This document shows, one piece after another, positions 8,172 through 18,232 of a stretch of 64,000 nt of DNA. Made by a program: the position numbers and the translations under genes. Each line of letters opens with the position of its first letter. Within the stretch, counting starts at the first letter, position 1. The stretch is from Caminibacter mediatlanticus TB-2. Lineage in GTDB: Bacteria > Campylobacterota > Campylobacteria > Campylobacterales > Nautiliaceae. The stretch covers positions 1,352,001 to 1,416,000 of the forward strand of contig NZ_CP040463.1 in assembly GCF_005843985.1 (NCBI RefSeq), read 5' to 3'. The notes beneath the pieces were generated by a model. The model saw only the letters and a list, made by a program, of their open reading frames with translations. It did not search any database and had not been told where the DNA came from.

Positions 8172-9977
8172 TTAAATAAAATTAACAGGGTCCATATCTG
8201 CTTTTGCTTTATTTAAATCAATGCAAGAATAAATTTTTTTATGAAGATTTTTTCCTTTAAATAATACATAATATCTATATTTGTTTTTTATTTTAAAAAT
8301 CGGCGCTTCTCCATAGCCTATTAACTCCTCTATTTTACCAATACATTTTAAAAACTCTTGCATATTTTTCTTAGCTACTTCCTTTTTCTTATCTATAAAC
8401 TCAACTTTTAAAAGTCTGCTAAATGGAGGGTAATTTAAATCTTTTCTAAATTCTATCTCTTCATTATAAAACTCTTCATAATCTCTATCAAAAAATTCTG
8501 GATTAAGAGTTTGAATTATAACCTCACCATCTTCCTTTCTTCCAGCCCTACCCTCAACTTGCTTTGCTAAGCTAAATGCCCTCTCTCTTGCTTTATAATC
8601 AGCACTATTTAATAAAAAATCTATATCTAAAACAATACTTAATGCAACATCTGGAAAATCGTGTCCTTTACTTAACATTTGAGTTCCAACTAAAATATCA
8701 ATCTCTTTATTTGCAAAACTCTTCAATAATTTATCAATTCTTGATTTTGAAGTTACTATATCTCTATCAAATTTCTCTATTTTTGCATTTTTAAAAATTT
8801 CTCTTAATTCTTCCACTAATTCACTTGTACCTTTTCTTTCATTTATAAATTCACTACTTCCGCAATTTGAACACATATTTGGAATTTTTTGAGTAAAATT
8901 ACAATAATGACACTTTAAAGCCAATTTATCTTTATGCAAACTCATTGCAACATCACAATATTTACACTTAATAGCCTCTCCACAATTTTTGCAAATCATA
9001 TATTTAAAATGAGCCCTTGTTGGGAGAAAAATTATTACTTGTTTATTTTGTTTTAATTTTTCATCAATTTTTTTTATTATAAATTCGTTAAAACTATCAG
9101 TAAATAATCTGTTTTTTTTTGTGTTATAAAAAGTTCCTTTAAGCCTAAAATAAGGAAATTTATATAAATCACTAACAAGAGGAGTTGCACTACCTAAGAC
9201 AACTTTTGCATTTAAAGTTTTACCCATAAAAATTGCTAAATCTTTTGCATTATATTTTGGAGTAGCTTCACTTTTATAGCTATCATCATGAGCCTCATCA
9301 ACTATTATTACTCCTAAATTTTTCATAGGTAAAAACAAAGCACTTCTTGGCCCAACTACTACTTTTATTTTTCCTTCTGAAATTTCTTGCAAAATTTCTT
9401 CTCTCTTTTTTTTTGTTATTTTACTATGCCAAATAGCTAAACTATCACCAAAATATTTTTTAAGTCTTTTTTCAATAGATGAAGTTATTGCAATTTCAGG
9501 CAATAAAAAAATTGCACTTCTTCCTTCATTTATATATTTTTCAATTAGTTTTACATAAATTTCAGTCTTTCCACTTCCTGTATCTCCAAATAAAATACTA
9601 ATATTTTCTTTTTCTAAAAAATTTAAAGCTTCTTGTTGTTTTTGAGTTAAATTTATATCTATTTTTAAAGTATTTTCTTTGTTATATAATTTTTCTTCTT
9701 TTGGTATATAAAATAATGAAGCTGCTTCTCCAATTGAAGAAAAATAGTAAAAACTTATAAATTCAATGATTTTTACATACTTTTCATCAAATTCATAAAT
9801 TTTTTCAATTACATTTTTGCACTCAAATTCTGGCTTTTTAACTTCTTTTAATACAAACCCTTCAACTTCTTTTGATTTTAAAGGAATTTTAACAACATCA
9901 CCTTTTTTTAAATTGATATTCGATTGATAAGTAAATTTCTCAGAAGTATTTAAAATAGCTACTTCATAAAACTTCAT
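8172..9977 (-). CDS. priA: Primosomal replication-restart helicase PriA
   Basis: A 601-residue superfamily 2 DNA helicase that reloads the replicative helicase at stalled forks. Seen: an N-terminal DNA-binding domain (1-100), Walker [16 protein letters not shown] box [11 protein letters not shown], motif III LGSATPL, and the zinc-binding insertion with four CxxC pairs (CKNC, CKYC, CHYC, CSNC), then [12 protein letters not shown] and VEGRAGR. It is shorter than the E. coli enzyme, as is common in this phylum. Its ATG overlaps the stop of the preceding pseudopilin gene (ATGA), so it is the last gene of the pseudopilin operon. Confidence 0.95.
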   Translation of the reverse strand: MKFYEVAILNTSEKFTYQSNINLKKGDVVKIPLKSKEVEGFVLKEVKKPEFECKNVIEKIYEFDEKYVKIIEFISFYYFSSIGEAASLFYIPKEEKLYNKENTLKIDINLTQKQQEALNFLEKENISILFGDTGSGKTEIYVKLIEKYINEGRSAIFLLPEIAITSSIEKRLKKYFGDSLAIWHSKITKKKREEILQEISEGKIKVVVGPRSALFLPMKNLGVIIVDEAHDDSYKSEATPKYNAKDLAIFMGKTLNAKVVLGSATPLVSDLYKFPYFRLKGTFYNTKKNRLFTDSFNEFIIKKIDEKLKQNKQVIIFLPTRAHFKYMICKNCGEAIKCKYCDVAMSLHKDKLALKCHYCNFTQKIPNMCSNCGSSEFINERKGTSELVEELREIFKNAKIEKFDRDIVTSKSRIDKLLKSFANKEIDILVGTQMLSKGHDFPDVALSIVLDIDFLLNSADYKARERAFSLAKQVEGRAGRKEDGEVIIQTLNPEFFDRDYEEFYNEEIEFRKDLNYPPFSRLLKVEFIDKKKEVAKKNMQEFLKCIGKIEELIGYGEAPIFKIKNKYRYYVLFKGKNLHKKIYSCIDLNKAKADMDPVNFI

Positions 9978-10411
9978 CTACTAAGTTTTTTACACAAGTC
10001 ATCAGAAGAATTACAAGTGAATGGACAATTTTTCGAAGCATTCTTTTCATAAGTAAAAGTAGTTTGCTCATTATTTATTCTTAATTTATATTTAGTCTCA
10101 GTTGTATTATTACTCTCAAGAGTCCAGTTAATATCAGATTGATTTGGGATTATCGGAGTTACTAAAACATTTTCAAAAAGTTTAGTATTATCACTCCCTT
10201 CAAGTTCAGGACATTTATCACTATCACCACTCATAATATTTTTTGAATAAGCTGATGAAATACCAGCTCTTATTGTTGCAATTTGAGTTTTTGCTTTTGA
10301 AAGTGTTGCATCAGAAATTCCTGTAAATAATCTTGGCAGGGCAACCCCTGCCAATATCCCTATAACAACAATTACGAAAATTAGTTCAAGTAATGTGAAT
10401 GATTTTTTCAT
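9974..10411 (-). CDS. Type IV pilin-like pseudopilin 3
   Basis: A 145-residue protein with a class III signal: MKKS followed by [22 protein letters not shown], including the essential Glu at mature position 5. The residue before the cleavage site is serine rather than the usual glycine. The body has paired cysteines ([13 protein letters not shown]) that could form a disulfide loop as in minor pilins. It is presumably cleaved and methylated by the prepilin peptidase at 54613 and assembled by GspE/GspF-like proteins. It is third of three tandem pseudopilin genes and overlaps priA by 4 bases. Confidence 0.87.
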   Translation of the reverse strand: MKKSFTLLELIFVIVVIGILAGVALPRLFTGISDATLSKAKTQIATIRAGISSAYSKNIMSGDSDKCPELEGSDNTKLFENVLVTPIIPNQSDINWTLESNNTTETKYKLRINNEQTTFTYEKNASKNCPFTCNSSDDLCKKLSR

Positions 10412-10414
10412 TTA

Positions 10415-10948
10415 TTATTTTTGAATTATAAGTTCATGATGATTTGCATCTTTAAATGTTACTTCTGTTACTGTTGAATTTACTTCAGATGTATTAGCAT
10501 CACCTAATGATAAACCATCATCAGTAGTAGCTTTAGGTTTTATTAATATAAATTTTGGTGCTTCACTTGCTGTTCCATCTTTACAAGCAATATAATAATT
10601 AACATCACTCCCTATAGTATTTTTATCAAATTCAGCAATTACTTTATATTTAGCTGGGTTATCACATTCTGATAAATTAAACTCAGTTAATGCTTTTGGC
10701 ACATCAGTATATTTAGCTAATTTTGTCTTTGTATCAATATTTAGTTTAGAAATATTACCATCATAAGCCATTGCTTGTGACCACCAACTTGGCCCTAATG
10801 TTCCATTTAAAGTTCCAGTAAAACTTTTTAGATTAGCTTCTCTTGCTTGAGACGCAACTCCAATAAATTTTGGAAGTGCAACAGCTGCTAAAATACCTAA
10901 AATAACAATTACGAAAATTAATTCAATCATTGTAAACGCTTTTTTCAT
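10415..10948 (-). CDS. Type IV pilin-like pseudopilin 2
   Basis: A 177-residue pseudopilin: MKKA then FTMIELIFVIVILGILAAVALPKF, with Glu5 present and alanine at -1. After the hydrophobic N-terminal helix, the globular part contains two cysteines about 40 residues apart (LSECDNPAKY and YYIACKDGTA) that may be bridged. The ACKDGT segment is shared with pseudopilin 1 (TCKDGT), showing that the two arose by duplication. It lies 3 bases upstream of pseudopilin 3 and 104 bases after pseudopilin 1. Likely a component of a type II secretion/competence-type pseudopilus. Confidence 0.87.
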   Translation of the reverse strand: MKKAFTMIELIFVIVILGILAAVALPKFIGVASQAREANLKSFTGTLNGTLGPSWWSQAMAYDGNISKLNIDTKTKLAKYTDVPKALTEFNLSECDNPAKYKVIAEFDKNTIGSDVNYYIACKDGTASEAPKFILIKPKATTDDGLSLGDANTSEVNSTVTEVTFKDANHHELIIQK

Positions 10949-11052
10949 ACACCATCCTTTTTTTTATAATTCTATCATAAATCGACATTTTTTTTGTTTT
11001 TTTAACATTAAAATTACTTAAATTTTACAAATTGTCAGTTTTAGGTAATTCA

Positions 11053-11502
11053 TTATCTTGTAACTAAAACTCTATTGTCTTTAAGTCTTATTAGCTGAAA
11101 ATATGGTGCTGTTGTTGATGTTCCATCTTTACAAGTAATATTATATTCTTCTCTCATAATTTTTATGTTTGCTCTCATAATAGTTGAATAATTTCCATCT
11201 CCACAATTTTTAAGATTAATACTACTTGCATTTATCTCTTTTGGTATATCAATATATTTTGATAAAAAATTAGCATCTTCTATTGGAGCTAAATTCTTAA
11301 TACTTCCATTTTTACCTTCATTAATACTTCTTGCCCATAAATCTTCACCGGTTGTTCTATTAAGAGTTTTTACAAAAGAGATTAAATTACTTTCATGAGC
11401 TGTATGCCCCATTACAAAATATCTTGGAATTGCAACAGCTGCTAAAATACCTAAAATTACAATTACAAAAATAAGTTCAATCATTGTAAATGATTTTTTC
11501 AT
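11053..11502 (-). CDS. Type IV pilin-like pseudopilin 1
   Basis: A 149-residue pseudopilin: MKKS then FTMIELIFVIVILGILAAVAIPRYF; Glu5 is present, serine is at -1. Two C-terminal cysteines (LKNCGDGN and ITCKDGTS) parallel those in pseudopilin 2. It overlaps the upstream 68-residue gene by 4 bases. A 104-base spacer separates it from pseudopilin 2 and may hold a second promoter, but I see no convincing box on this strand. Confidence 0.87.
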   Translation of the reverse strand: MKKSFTMIELIFVIVILGILAAVAIPRYFVMGHTAHESNLISFVKTLNRTTGEDLWARSINEGKNGSIKNLAPIEDANFLSKYIDIPKEINASSINLKNCGDGNYSTIMRANIKIMREEYNITCKDGTSTTAPYFQLIRLKDNRVLVTR

Positions 11503-11705
11503 AATTCAATCTTTTTAAGAAGCTTTTCAAGTTTTTTATTTAAAGTGTACTCTTTTTTATTTTTTTCTAAAATCAAAAAAAGAAGTTCGCGAGGAGTTGG
11601 ATTTTGAATTTTAATTAAATCTTCTTTTACAAATTCAAAAAAGTCTTCTTCAAGTTCTATTTCAAACTTCTCTCCCATTACTGAGATGGATAATCTTTTT
11701 TTCAT
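11499..11705 (-). CDS. Small hypothetical protein in pseudopilin operon
   Basis: A 68-residue protein with an N-terminal [20 protein letters not shown] beta-type segment and a charged helical C-terminus (NKKLEKLLKKIEL). I do not recognise a family. It sits between a coiled-coil gene (1-base overlap) and pseudopilin 1 (4-base overlap); this tight packing and its reading frame indicate a real gene. No membrane segment or signal peptide. Confidence 0.65.
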   Translation of the reverse strand: MKKRLSISVMGEKFEIELEEDFFEFVKEDLIKIQNPTPRELLFLILEKNKKEYTLNKKLEKLLKKIEL

Positions 11706-11926
11706 TATTTACCAAGTATTGCTTCAATTTTTGCTAATACTTCTTCAAGTTCAAGCTCTTTTAATGCCATCTGTTCTTGGCATTCAAGAAGTTTAGAATC
11801 TTTTTCTTCAAGTGCTTGTTTTATATTAGAAAGCTCTTGTTTTAACTCTTCATTTTCTTTTTGTAAGCTCTCATATTTATTAATTAAATTCTCAATTTTT
11901 TCATTTAATTTAGCCAAAATATCCAT
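11705..11926 (-). CDS. Small coiled-coil protein
   Basis: A 73-residue protein that is almost wholly one heptad coiled coil (residues 5-70, for example [21 protein letters not shown]). Such ZapB-like proteins act as scaffolds, but there is no specific signature. It is the first gene of the pseudopilin-priA unit and is divergent from uvrB, sharing a 50-base promoter region. Function unknown. Confidence 0.65.
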   Translation of the reverse strand: MDILAKLNEKIENLINKYESLQKENEELKQELSNIKQALEEKDSKLLECQEQMALKELELEEVLAKIEAILGK

Positions 11927-11946
11927 TTTTAAATCCTTTTTATATA

Positions 11947-11957
11947 TTTGATATAAT
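11947..11957 (+). promoter_or_regulatory. Extended -10 promoter of uvrB
   Basis: TTTGATATAAT ends 20 bases before the uvrB TTG start, followed by the ribosome site AAAAGGAG at 11965-11972. Confidence 0.65.
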
Positions 11958-11976
11958 TATAATAAAAAGGAGCAAT

Positions 11977-14007
11977 TTGTTCAAACTAAATTCAACTTAT
12001 AAACCAACAGGTGACCAGCCAAAAGCTATTGAAAAACTAACTAATTGCATAAAAAAAGGTAGTAGATATAATACTTTAATTGGAGTTACAGGTAGTGGAA
12101 AAACATTTACAATGGCGAATATAATTGAAAAACTTCAAATTCCAACACTAATTTTAACTCATAATAAAACACTTGCAGCTCAATTATATTCAGAATTTAA
12201 AGAGTTTTTTCCTCAAAATCATGTAGAATATTTTATAAGTTATTATGATTATTATCAACCAGAAGCATACCTTCCAAGACAAGATTTATTTATTGAAAAA
12301 GATAGCTCAATTAATGCCGAGCTTGAAAGATTAAGAGTTAGTGCAACTGCAAGTTTACTTGAATATGATGATGTAATAGTAGTTGCATCAGTTTCAGCCC
12401 TTTATGGACTTGGAAATCCTCTTGAATATAAAAAGATGGTAGCTAAAATTGCTGTTGGTGATGAGATAAATCAAAGAGATTTTATGTTACGACTTCTATC
12501 AATGGGATATACAAGAAATGATAAATATTTTGAAAGAGGTAATTTTAGGGTAAATGGAGAAGTTATTGATATATTTCCTACATATTTTGAAGATGATGTA
12601 ATAAGAGTTGAATTTTTTGGAGATGAGATAGATAGAATTTATACAATTGATTATATTACAAATGAAAAAATTCAAGATATTAAAGAGATAACAATTTATG
12701 CAGCAAATCAATTTATAGTTGGAGCAAATAGACTTGCTGAGGCTATAAATTCGATTGAAAAAGAGTTACTTCATAGACTAAGAGAATTTGAAGCCCAAGG
12801 TAAAATTATTGAATATCAACGACTAAAACAAAGGACTGAATTTGATTTAGAGATGCTTGAAACTACTGGGACTTGTAAAGGAATAGAAAATTATGCAAGA
12901 CATCTTACAGGAAAAAAGCCTGGTGAAACTCCATATTCTTTGCTTGATTATTTTGAAATAAAAGGTAAGCCCTATTTAGTAATTGTAGATGAATCACATG
13001 TTAGTTTGCCTCAATTTAGAGGAATGTATAATGGAGATAGAGCAAGAAAAGAGGTTTTAGTTGAGTATGGATTTAGACTTCCAAGTGCACTTGATAATAG
13101 ACCATATAAATTTGATGAATTTATAAATAAAGCTCCTCATTATCTTTTCGTTTCGGCAACGCCAGGAGAATTTGAACTTGAAATTTCAACGTGTATTGCT
13201 GAACAAATTATTCGTCCAACAGGGCTTCTTGACCCAGTAGTTGAACTATATCCAAGTAAAGACCAAGTGGCTACACTTTATGATAAGGCAAAAGAAGTTA
13301 TAAGTAAAGGTGAAAGAGTTTTAGTTACAACTCTTACAAAAAAAATGGCAGAAGAGTTGCAAAAATATTATTTAGAACTTGGACTTAAAGTTAAATATAT
13401 GCATAGCGATATTGATGTAGTTGAGAGAAATGAGATAATAAGAGGATTACGCTCAGGTGAATTTGATATGTTAATTGGAATTAACCTTCTTAGAGAAGGT
13501 CTTGATTTACCAGAAGTTAGCTTAGTTGCTATTCTTGATGCGGATAAAGAGGGATTTTTAAGAAGTGAGACAAGTTTAATTCAGACAATGGGTAGAGCTG
13601 CAAGGAATGTAAATGGAAGAGTTTTGATGTTTGCTGATAAAATAACTGACCCTATTATAATAGATGATAATTTAGAAGATTTAGAAAAAATAAAAGATAA
13701 AATTACAAAATCTATGTATAATGCAATCAAAACTACAATTCAAAGAAGAATTAAACAAAAAGAGTATAATAAACTTCATAACATTACTCCAAAATCAACA
13801 ATTAGAAAACTTGATAAGTCTTTAAAAGAAGAAGGATATGAAGCAATTAGTAAAGAGCTTAAAAATAAAAACAAAATCCCACCTCGTGAGAAAAAAGAGA
13901 TACTAAAAAAACTAAAACAGCAGATGCAAGAAGCTGCTAAAAATTTAGAGTTTGAAAAAGCAGCAATGCTAAGAGATAAAATTAAAGAATTAAAGGAAAT
14001 GAGATGA
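11977..14007 (+). CDS. uvrB: Excinuclease ABC subunit B
   Basis: A 676-residue helicase-like subunit of nucleotide excision repair that verifies damage handed over by UvrA and recruits UvrC. Seen: Walker [15 protein letters not shown], the beta-hairpin region around [56 protein letters not shown], and the C-terminal UVR motif ([21 protein letters not shown]). Start is TTG at 11977, supported by AAAAGGAG at the right spacing. Its last bases overlap the gamma-carbonic-anhydrase gene (ATGA), the first step of a uvrB-LbH-mutS2-trxC unit. Confidence 0.96.
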   Translation: MFKLNSTYKPTGDQPKAIEKLTNCIKKGSRYNTLIGVTGSGKTFTMANIIEKLQIPTLILTHNKTLAAQLYSEFKEFFPQNHVEYFISYYDYYQPEAYLPRQDLFIEKDSSINAELERLRVSATASLLEYDDVIVVASVSALYGLGNPLEYKKMVAKIAVGDEINQRDFMLRLLSMGYTRNDKYFERGNFRVNGEVIDIFPTYFEDDVIRVEFFGDEIDRIYTIDYITNEKIQDIKEITIYAANQFIVGANRLAEAINSIEKELLHRLREFEAQGKIIEYQRLKQRTEFDLEMLETTGTCKGIENYARHLTGKKPGETPYSLLDYFEIKGKPYLVIVDESHVSLPQFRGMYNGDRARKEVLVEYGFRLPSALDNRPYKFDEFINKAPHYLFVSATPGEFELEISTCIAEQIIRPTGLLDPVVELYPSKDQVATLYDKAKEVISKGERVLVTTLTKKMAEELQKYYLELGLKVKYMHSDIDVVERNEIIRGLRSGEFDMLIGINLLREGLDLPEVSLVAILDADKEGFLRSETSLIQTMGRAARNVNGRVLMFADKITDPIIIDDNLEDLEKIKDKITKSMYNAIKTTIQRRIKQKEYNKLHNITPKSTIRKLDKSLKEEGYEAISKELKNKNKIPPREKKEILKKLKQQMQEAAKNLEFEKAAMLRDKIKELKEMR

Positions 14008-14543
14008 TTTTAAGATATAAAAATAATTTTCCAAAAATTAATTCCTCAGCTTGGATAGCACCAAGTGCAGATATTATCGGTGATGTTGAAATAGGAGAAG
14101 ATAGTAGTGTTTGGTTTGGATGTGTTATAAGAGGAGATGTGCATTATATTAAAATTGGAAAAAGGACTTCAATTCAAGATATGAGTATGATACATGTAAC
14201 TCATTTTAAAAAAGAAAAAAAACTTGGAGATGGATACCCTACTATTATTGGAGATGATGTAACAATTGCTCATCGTGTTATGCTTCATGGATGCATTATA
14301 GGAAATGCTTGTTTAATTGGAATGAGTGCAACTATACTTGATGGAGCTGAAATTGGAGAAGAATCAATTGTAGGGGCTGGTAGTTTAGTAACTCAAAATA
14401 AAAAGTTTCCTCCAAGAAGCTTAATCTTAGGAAGTCCAGCTAAGGTTGTAAGAAGTTTAACTGATGAAGAAGTTGAAAAAATTTATCAAAATGCAAAAAA
14501 TTATGTAAATTATAAAAACGATTATATCAATTTCATAAGGTAG
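14004..14543 (+). CDS. Gamma-carbonic-anhydrase-like left-handed beta-helix protein
   Basis: A 179-residue hexapeptide-repeat protein (PaaY/gamma-CA family). It has the conserved start [28 protein letters not shown] in [12 protein letters not shown], and three histidines that would bind metal in the trimer ([16 protein letters not shown]). Members hydrate CO2 or act as acyl-CoA thioesterases or acetyltransferase relatives, and the sequence does not settle which. It is coupled to uvrB by a 4-base overlap, and mutS2 follows after 3 bases. Confidence 0.85.
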   Translation: MILRYKNNFPKINSSAWIAPSADIIGDVEIGEDSSVWFGCVIRGDVHYIKIGKRTSIQDMSMIHVTHFKKEKKLGDGYPTIIGDDVTIAHRVMLHGCIIGNACLIGMSATILDGAEIGEESIVGAGSLVTQNKKFPPRSLILGSPAKVVRSLTDEEVEKIYQNAKNYVNYKNDYINFIR

Positions 14544-14546
14544 TAA

Positions 14547-16718
14547 ATGGTAAATAAATTAGATTTAAAAGATTATATAGAAAAATTAAAATCTCTCTTT
14601 GCAAGAGAAAAAGAGTATTTTTTAATAGGTGATATAAGAAAAAATTTTGAATATTTAAATAAACTCTCAAATAAAGATTTTAAATCTCCTCCATTAGTTA
14701 AGAATTTAGATAAAGAAATTATGCATCTTAAAAAATTTGGAGTATTAAGTCATTTTCAAATTTTCGAATTTATAAAAATAGTAAATTATTTTAAATATCT
14801 AAAATCTCGAAATTGGAGCGATTTATCTGAGTGGTTTGATAAGATTAAAATTCCTGATGAAATAGAAAAAATTGCTAAACATTATAATGAAAAAGGTGAA
14901 ATTATTGGATTTGAAGAAATTGATAATATAAATTTAGCTATTAAAGAAAAAAAATCTGAAATTAGACAAAATCTTTATAAATATCTAAATTCAAGAAAAC
15001 TTGAAACTTTTTTAGTAGATAGACAAATACATCTTCAAGCAGGAGAAGAGTGCTTGCTTGTTAGAGGTGGGTTTAATTCTGTTTTAGATGCTGAGATACT
15101 TGGAAGAAGTAGTAGTGGGTATTTTTATGTTTTTCCAAGAGGAATTGAAAAATTAAAAAAAAGAGTAGATGAATTAGAAAGTATAAAAGAAGAAAAACTT
15201 TATGAAATAGCTAAAAAATTTAGTGAAATTCTTAGAAAATGGGTAAAGTTTTTAGAATTTATAAATATTGAATTTGATAAGTTTGATTCTCTTCAAGCAA
15301 GAGTTTTTATGGCAAAAAATGAAAATTTAGAATTCATTATGCCAGATTTTAAATTAAAAAAAATGTATCTTAGAGACTTTTGCCATCCAGCACTTAAAGA
15401 ATGCAAGCCTATTAATTTAGAATGGGATAAACAAGTATTAATAATCACAGGAGTTAATGCTGGTGGTAAAACAATGCTTCTTAAATCAATCCTTAGTGCT
15501 GCTTTTATGTCAAAATATCTTCTTCCTATGAAAATTAGAGAAAATTCAATTATTCCAAACTTTAAAGAAATAAAAGCAATTATTGATGACCCTCAAAATG
15601 TAAAAAATGATATTTCAACTTTTGCAGGAAGAATTAGAGAGTTTAAAGATATTTTCAATAAAGAAAATTTACTAATAGGTGTTGATGAAATAGAACTTGG
15701 AACTGATGCAAATGAAGCTGCGAGTTTATTTAAAGTAATTATTGAAGAGATTATGAAAAAAAATAGAGTTGTTATTACAACACATCATAAAAGACTTGCA
15801 AGTTTACTTGCTCAAAATGAAGAAGTAGAACTTCTTGCAGCAGTTTATGATGAAAAACAACAACGCCCTACTTTTGAATTTATTAAAGGGACTATTGGAA
15901 AAAGCTATGCATTTGAAACTGCAAAAAGATATGGAATTCCTTTAAATATTATTCAAAAAGCAAAAAAAGAATACTCACAAGATTTAGAAAAACTTGACTT
16001 GCTTATAGAAAAAACAGCTAATCTTGAATTTATTCAAAAACAAAAAATAAAAGAACTTGAAGAAGAACTTGAAAATGTAAAATTACTAAAAGAAACTTTA
16101 AAAAGAGAAAAAGAAGAGTTTAATGAAAAAATTGAAAAAGAGAAAAATAAATTATTAAAAGAATACAATGAAGCTATTCGTTTAGCAAAAGAAGCAATTA
16201 AAGCTAAAAATACAAAAGAAGCCCATAGAAAATTAAATGAAGCTCATAAAATCCGCTCAAAAATAAATATTCAAAAAGAAGAGATAAAAAAAGAGTTTAA
16301 AATAGGAGATAAAGTAAAATATAACAATTCAATAGGTGAGATTATTGATATAAAAGGCAAAAATGCATTAGTTGATATTGATGGTAAAAAACTCTGGATT
16401 CCAAAGTCATCTTTATCTCATTATTTAGCTCCAATAAAAAAAGAGAAAATAAAAATAAATAAACCAAAACCAAAACAAATTGATGTCAAACTTGATTTAC
16501 ATGGATTGAGGCTTGAAGAAGCTCTTGAAAAAACAGAAGAATACTTAAATAAAGCAGCTCTTGCTGGCCTTGATGAAGTTTGGATATATCATGGAATGGG
16601 AAAAGGAATCTTAGCAAAAGGAATCACAGAACTTCTTAAAAATCATCCATTAGTTAAAAGTTTTAGTGATGCTCCTCATCATATGGGAGGATATGGAGCT
16701 AAAATAGTAAAACTATAA
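14547..16718 (+). CDS. mutS2: MutS2 endonuclease (recombination/ribosome rescue)
   Basis: A 723-residue MutS family protein lacking the mismatch-recognition domain. Seen: the ATPase Walker A TGVNAGGKTML (about residue 305), VDEIELGTDANEAASL, TTHHKRLAS, a long coiled coil (about 470-580), a KOW-like stretch (FKIGDKVKY), and a C-terminal Smr nuclease domain with LDLHGLRLEEAL and YHGMGKGILA. In Helicobacter and other bacteria MutS2 suppresses homologous recombination; in Bacillus it also splits collided ribosomes. It ends immediately before the thioredoxin region. Confidence 0.94.
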   Translation: MVNKLDLKDYIEKLKSLFAREKEYFLIGDIRKNFEYLNKLSNKDFKSPPLVKNLDKEIMHLKKFGVLSHFQIFEFIKIVNYFKYLKSRNWSDLSEWFDKIKIPDEIEKIAKHYNEKGEIIGFEEIDNINLAIKEKKSEIRQNLYKYLNSRKLETFLVDRQIHLQAGEECLLVRGGFNSVLDAEILGRSSSGYFYVFPRGIEKLKKRVDELESIKEEKLYEIAKKFSEILRKWVKFLEFINIEFDKFDSLQARVFMAKNENLEFIMPDFKLKKMYLRDFCHPALKECKPINLEWDKQVLIITGVNAGGKTMLLKSILSAAFMSKYLLPMKIRENSIIPNFKEIKAIIDDPQNVKNDISTFAGRIREFKDIFNKENLLIGVDEIELGTDANEAASLFKVIIEEIMKKNRVVITTHHKRLASLLAQNEEVELLAAVYDEKQQRPTFEFIKGTIGKSYAFETAKRYGIPLNIIQKAKKEYSQDLEKLDLLIEKTANLEFIQKQKIKELEEELENVKLLKETLKREKEEFNEKIEKEKNKLLKEYNEAIRLAKEAIKAKNTKEAHRKLNEAHKIRSKINIQKEEIKKEFKIGDKVKYNNSIGEIIDIKGKNALVDIDGKKLWIPKSSLSHYLAPIKKEKIKINKPKPKQIDVKLDLHGLRLEEALEKTEEYLNKAALAGLDEVWIYHGMGKGILAKGITELLKNHPLVKSFSDAPHHMGGYGAKIVKL

Positions 16719-16772
16719 TTGACAAAACTCATAATAGTTGATATACTTGCACTAAAATTTAAGGAGAGGGAA

Positions 16773-17213
16773 ATGGAAAATATTATAGTAGCTTGTCCAC
16801 ATTGTAAAAGTTTAAATAAATTACCTAAAAAAAATGAATATAAAAAAGCAGTTTGTGGTGTTTGTAAAGGAAATTTACTTGATAACAAACCAATTAAAAT
16901 TGATAATGAGGCTGAATTTAATAAAATCATCTCTAATGTAAATATCCCTGTAATTATAGATTTTTGGGCTGTATGGTGTGGACCATGTCAAATGTTTGCA
17001 CCAACATTTGAAAGTATAGCTAAAAATTATCCTCTAAAAGCAAATTTTCTAAAAGTTAATACAGAAGAAATCCCACAAGTTGCAGCAAAATTTGGAATTA
17101 GAAGTATTCCTACAATTGTAGCTGTAAAAGATGGAGTTGAAATTGATAGAGTAATGGGGGCATTACCTGAGATGCAATTTGCTATGTGGGTTGATAAAAT
17201 TATTAATAGTTAA
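16773..17213 (+). CDS. trxC: Thioredoxin 2 with N-terminal zinc finger
   Basis: A 146-residue thioredoxin of the TrxC type: two CxxC zinc ligands near the N-terminus (CPHC, CGVC) followed by the thioredoxin domain with active site WCGPC, cis-proline RSIPT and a C-terminal helix. Start taken at ATG 16773, behind the strong site AAGGAGAG; an in-frame TTG at 16719 abuts the mutS2 stop and would add 18 residues with no family match. Zinc-finger thioredoxins resist oxidative stress. The stop shares TTAA (17210-17213) with the convergent queA stop. Confidence 0.93.
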   Translation: MENIIVACPHCKSLNKLPKKNEYKKAVCGVCKGNLLDNKPIKIDNEAEFNKIISNVNIPVIIDFWAVWCGPCQMFAPTFESIAKNYPLKANFLKVNTEEIPQVAAKFGIRSIPTIVAVKDGVEIDRVMGALPEMQFAMWVDKIINS

Positions 17214-18232
17214 ATTATAAGCATTGCGTCACCATAACTATAAAATCTATATTTTTCTTTCTTTGCTATTTCATAAATTTCAAGTGTTTTTTTTCTCCCT
17301 ATAAAAGAAGCTACAAGCATAATTAGTGTAGATTTTGGAAGATGAAAATTTGTAATTAAATGATTTACTCTAATTGGAGGATTTAGAGGATGTAAAAATA
17401 AATCACACTCTCCTTTTAACTTTTTAGTCCTTGCATAATATTCAATTGTTCTTGTAGCAGTAGTACCAACTGCTACAATTTCTTCATTAGAATCTAAGAT
17501 TTTAGCAGTATTTTTAGGAATTTCAAAAAACTCACTATGCATTTTATGAAATCTAATATCTTCAACTTCAACAGGTTTAAAAGTCCCAGCTCCTACATGC
17601 AAAGTTAAGTATGCTTTTTTTTCTATTTTATCTAAAAGATTTTTTGTAAAATGTAAACTTGCAGTTGGTGCTGCAACAGCTCCTTCTTTTTTTGCAAAAA
17701 TAGTTTGATATTCTTTTTCATCAATTTCTTCATCTTTTCTTTTAATATAAGGAGGTAAAGGTATATGTCCTATTTCTTCTAAAATATTAACTAATTCATA
17801 AAAATCTAAAATTTTCCATTCTCCATTTTTCATTTTACATTTAAATTTTACAATTCTACTTCCATCTTCTAACAATTCTTTAACCTCAGCAACTAAGCCT
17901 CTATCAAAAAACAATTTAGTTCCTCTTTTAACTTTTCCTCTAATATAAACTAAAAAGTCATTATTAAAAGGCCTATTTAGAAGTAATTCTACCCTGCCTC
18001 CACTCTCTTTTTTACCAAAAATTCTTGCTTTAATTACTTTTGTATCATTAAAAATAAATCTTTTATCTCCAACAAAATCTAAAATATTTTTAAATTTAGT
18101 GTGAATAATTTTATCTTTTTTTCTATCATAAACTAAAAGTTTAGCTTCATCTCGTGGAGTTATAGGATATTTTGCAATCAACTCTTCTGGTAAATCATAA
18201 TCATAATTACTTACTAATAAATCAGATTCCAA
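17210..18232 (-). CDS. queA: S-adenosylmethionine:tRNA ribosyltransferase-isomerase
   Basis: A 340-residue enzyme of queuosine biosynthesis; it transfers the ribosyl part of SAM to 7-aminomethyl-7-deazaguanine in tRNA. Seen: YDLPEELIAKYP, PRDEAKLLVYDR, GGRVELLL, GAVAAPTASLHFT, LHVGAGTFKPV, HSEFFEIP and NHLITNFHLPKSTLIMLVASF. Near the middle the chain KMKNGEWKIL is encoded by a heptameric repeat (17811-17841) that looks inserted. It overlaps pilT by 11 bases in the unit gatC-pilT-queA. Confidence 0.95.
   Translation of the reverse strand: MESDLLVSNYDYDLPEELIAKYPITPRDEAKLLVYDRKKDKIIHTKFKNILDFVGDKRFIFNDTKVIKARIFGKKESGGRVELLLNRPFNNDFLVYIRGKVKRGTKLFFDRGLVAEVKELLEDGSRIVKFKCKMKNGEWKILDFYELVNILEEIGHIPLPPYIKRKDEEIDEKEYQTIFAKKEGAVAAPTASLHFTKNLLDKIEKKAYLTLHVGAGTFKPVEVEDIRFHKMHSEFFEIPKNTAKILDSNEEIVAVGTTATRTIEYYARTKKLKGECDLFLHPLNPPIRVNHLITNFHLPKSTLIMLVASFIGRKKTLEIYEIAKKEKYRFYSYGDAMLII
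17811..17841. repeat. Heptameric tandem repeat, locus B (inside queA)
   Basis: Units ATTTTCC, ATTCTCC, ATTTTTC, ATTTTAC and a partial ATT on the plus strand. The repeat is translated in frame within queA as part of KMKNGEWKIL. It is more decayed than locus A or D. Confidence 0.65.

Noticed and set aside
16719-16772. Upstream TTG start of the thioredoxin gene
   Set aside because: It abuts the mutS2 stop and lacks a spaced ribosome site; ATG 16773 has AAGGAGAG and gives the normal TrxC zinc-finger start.
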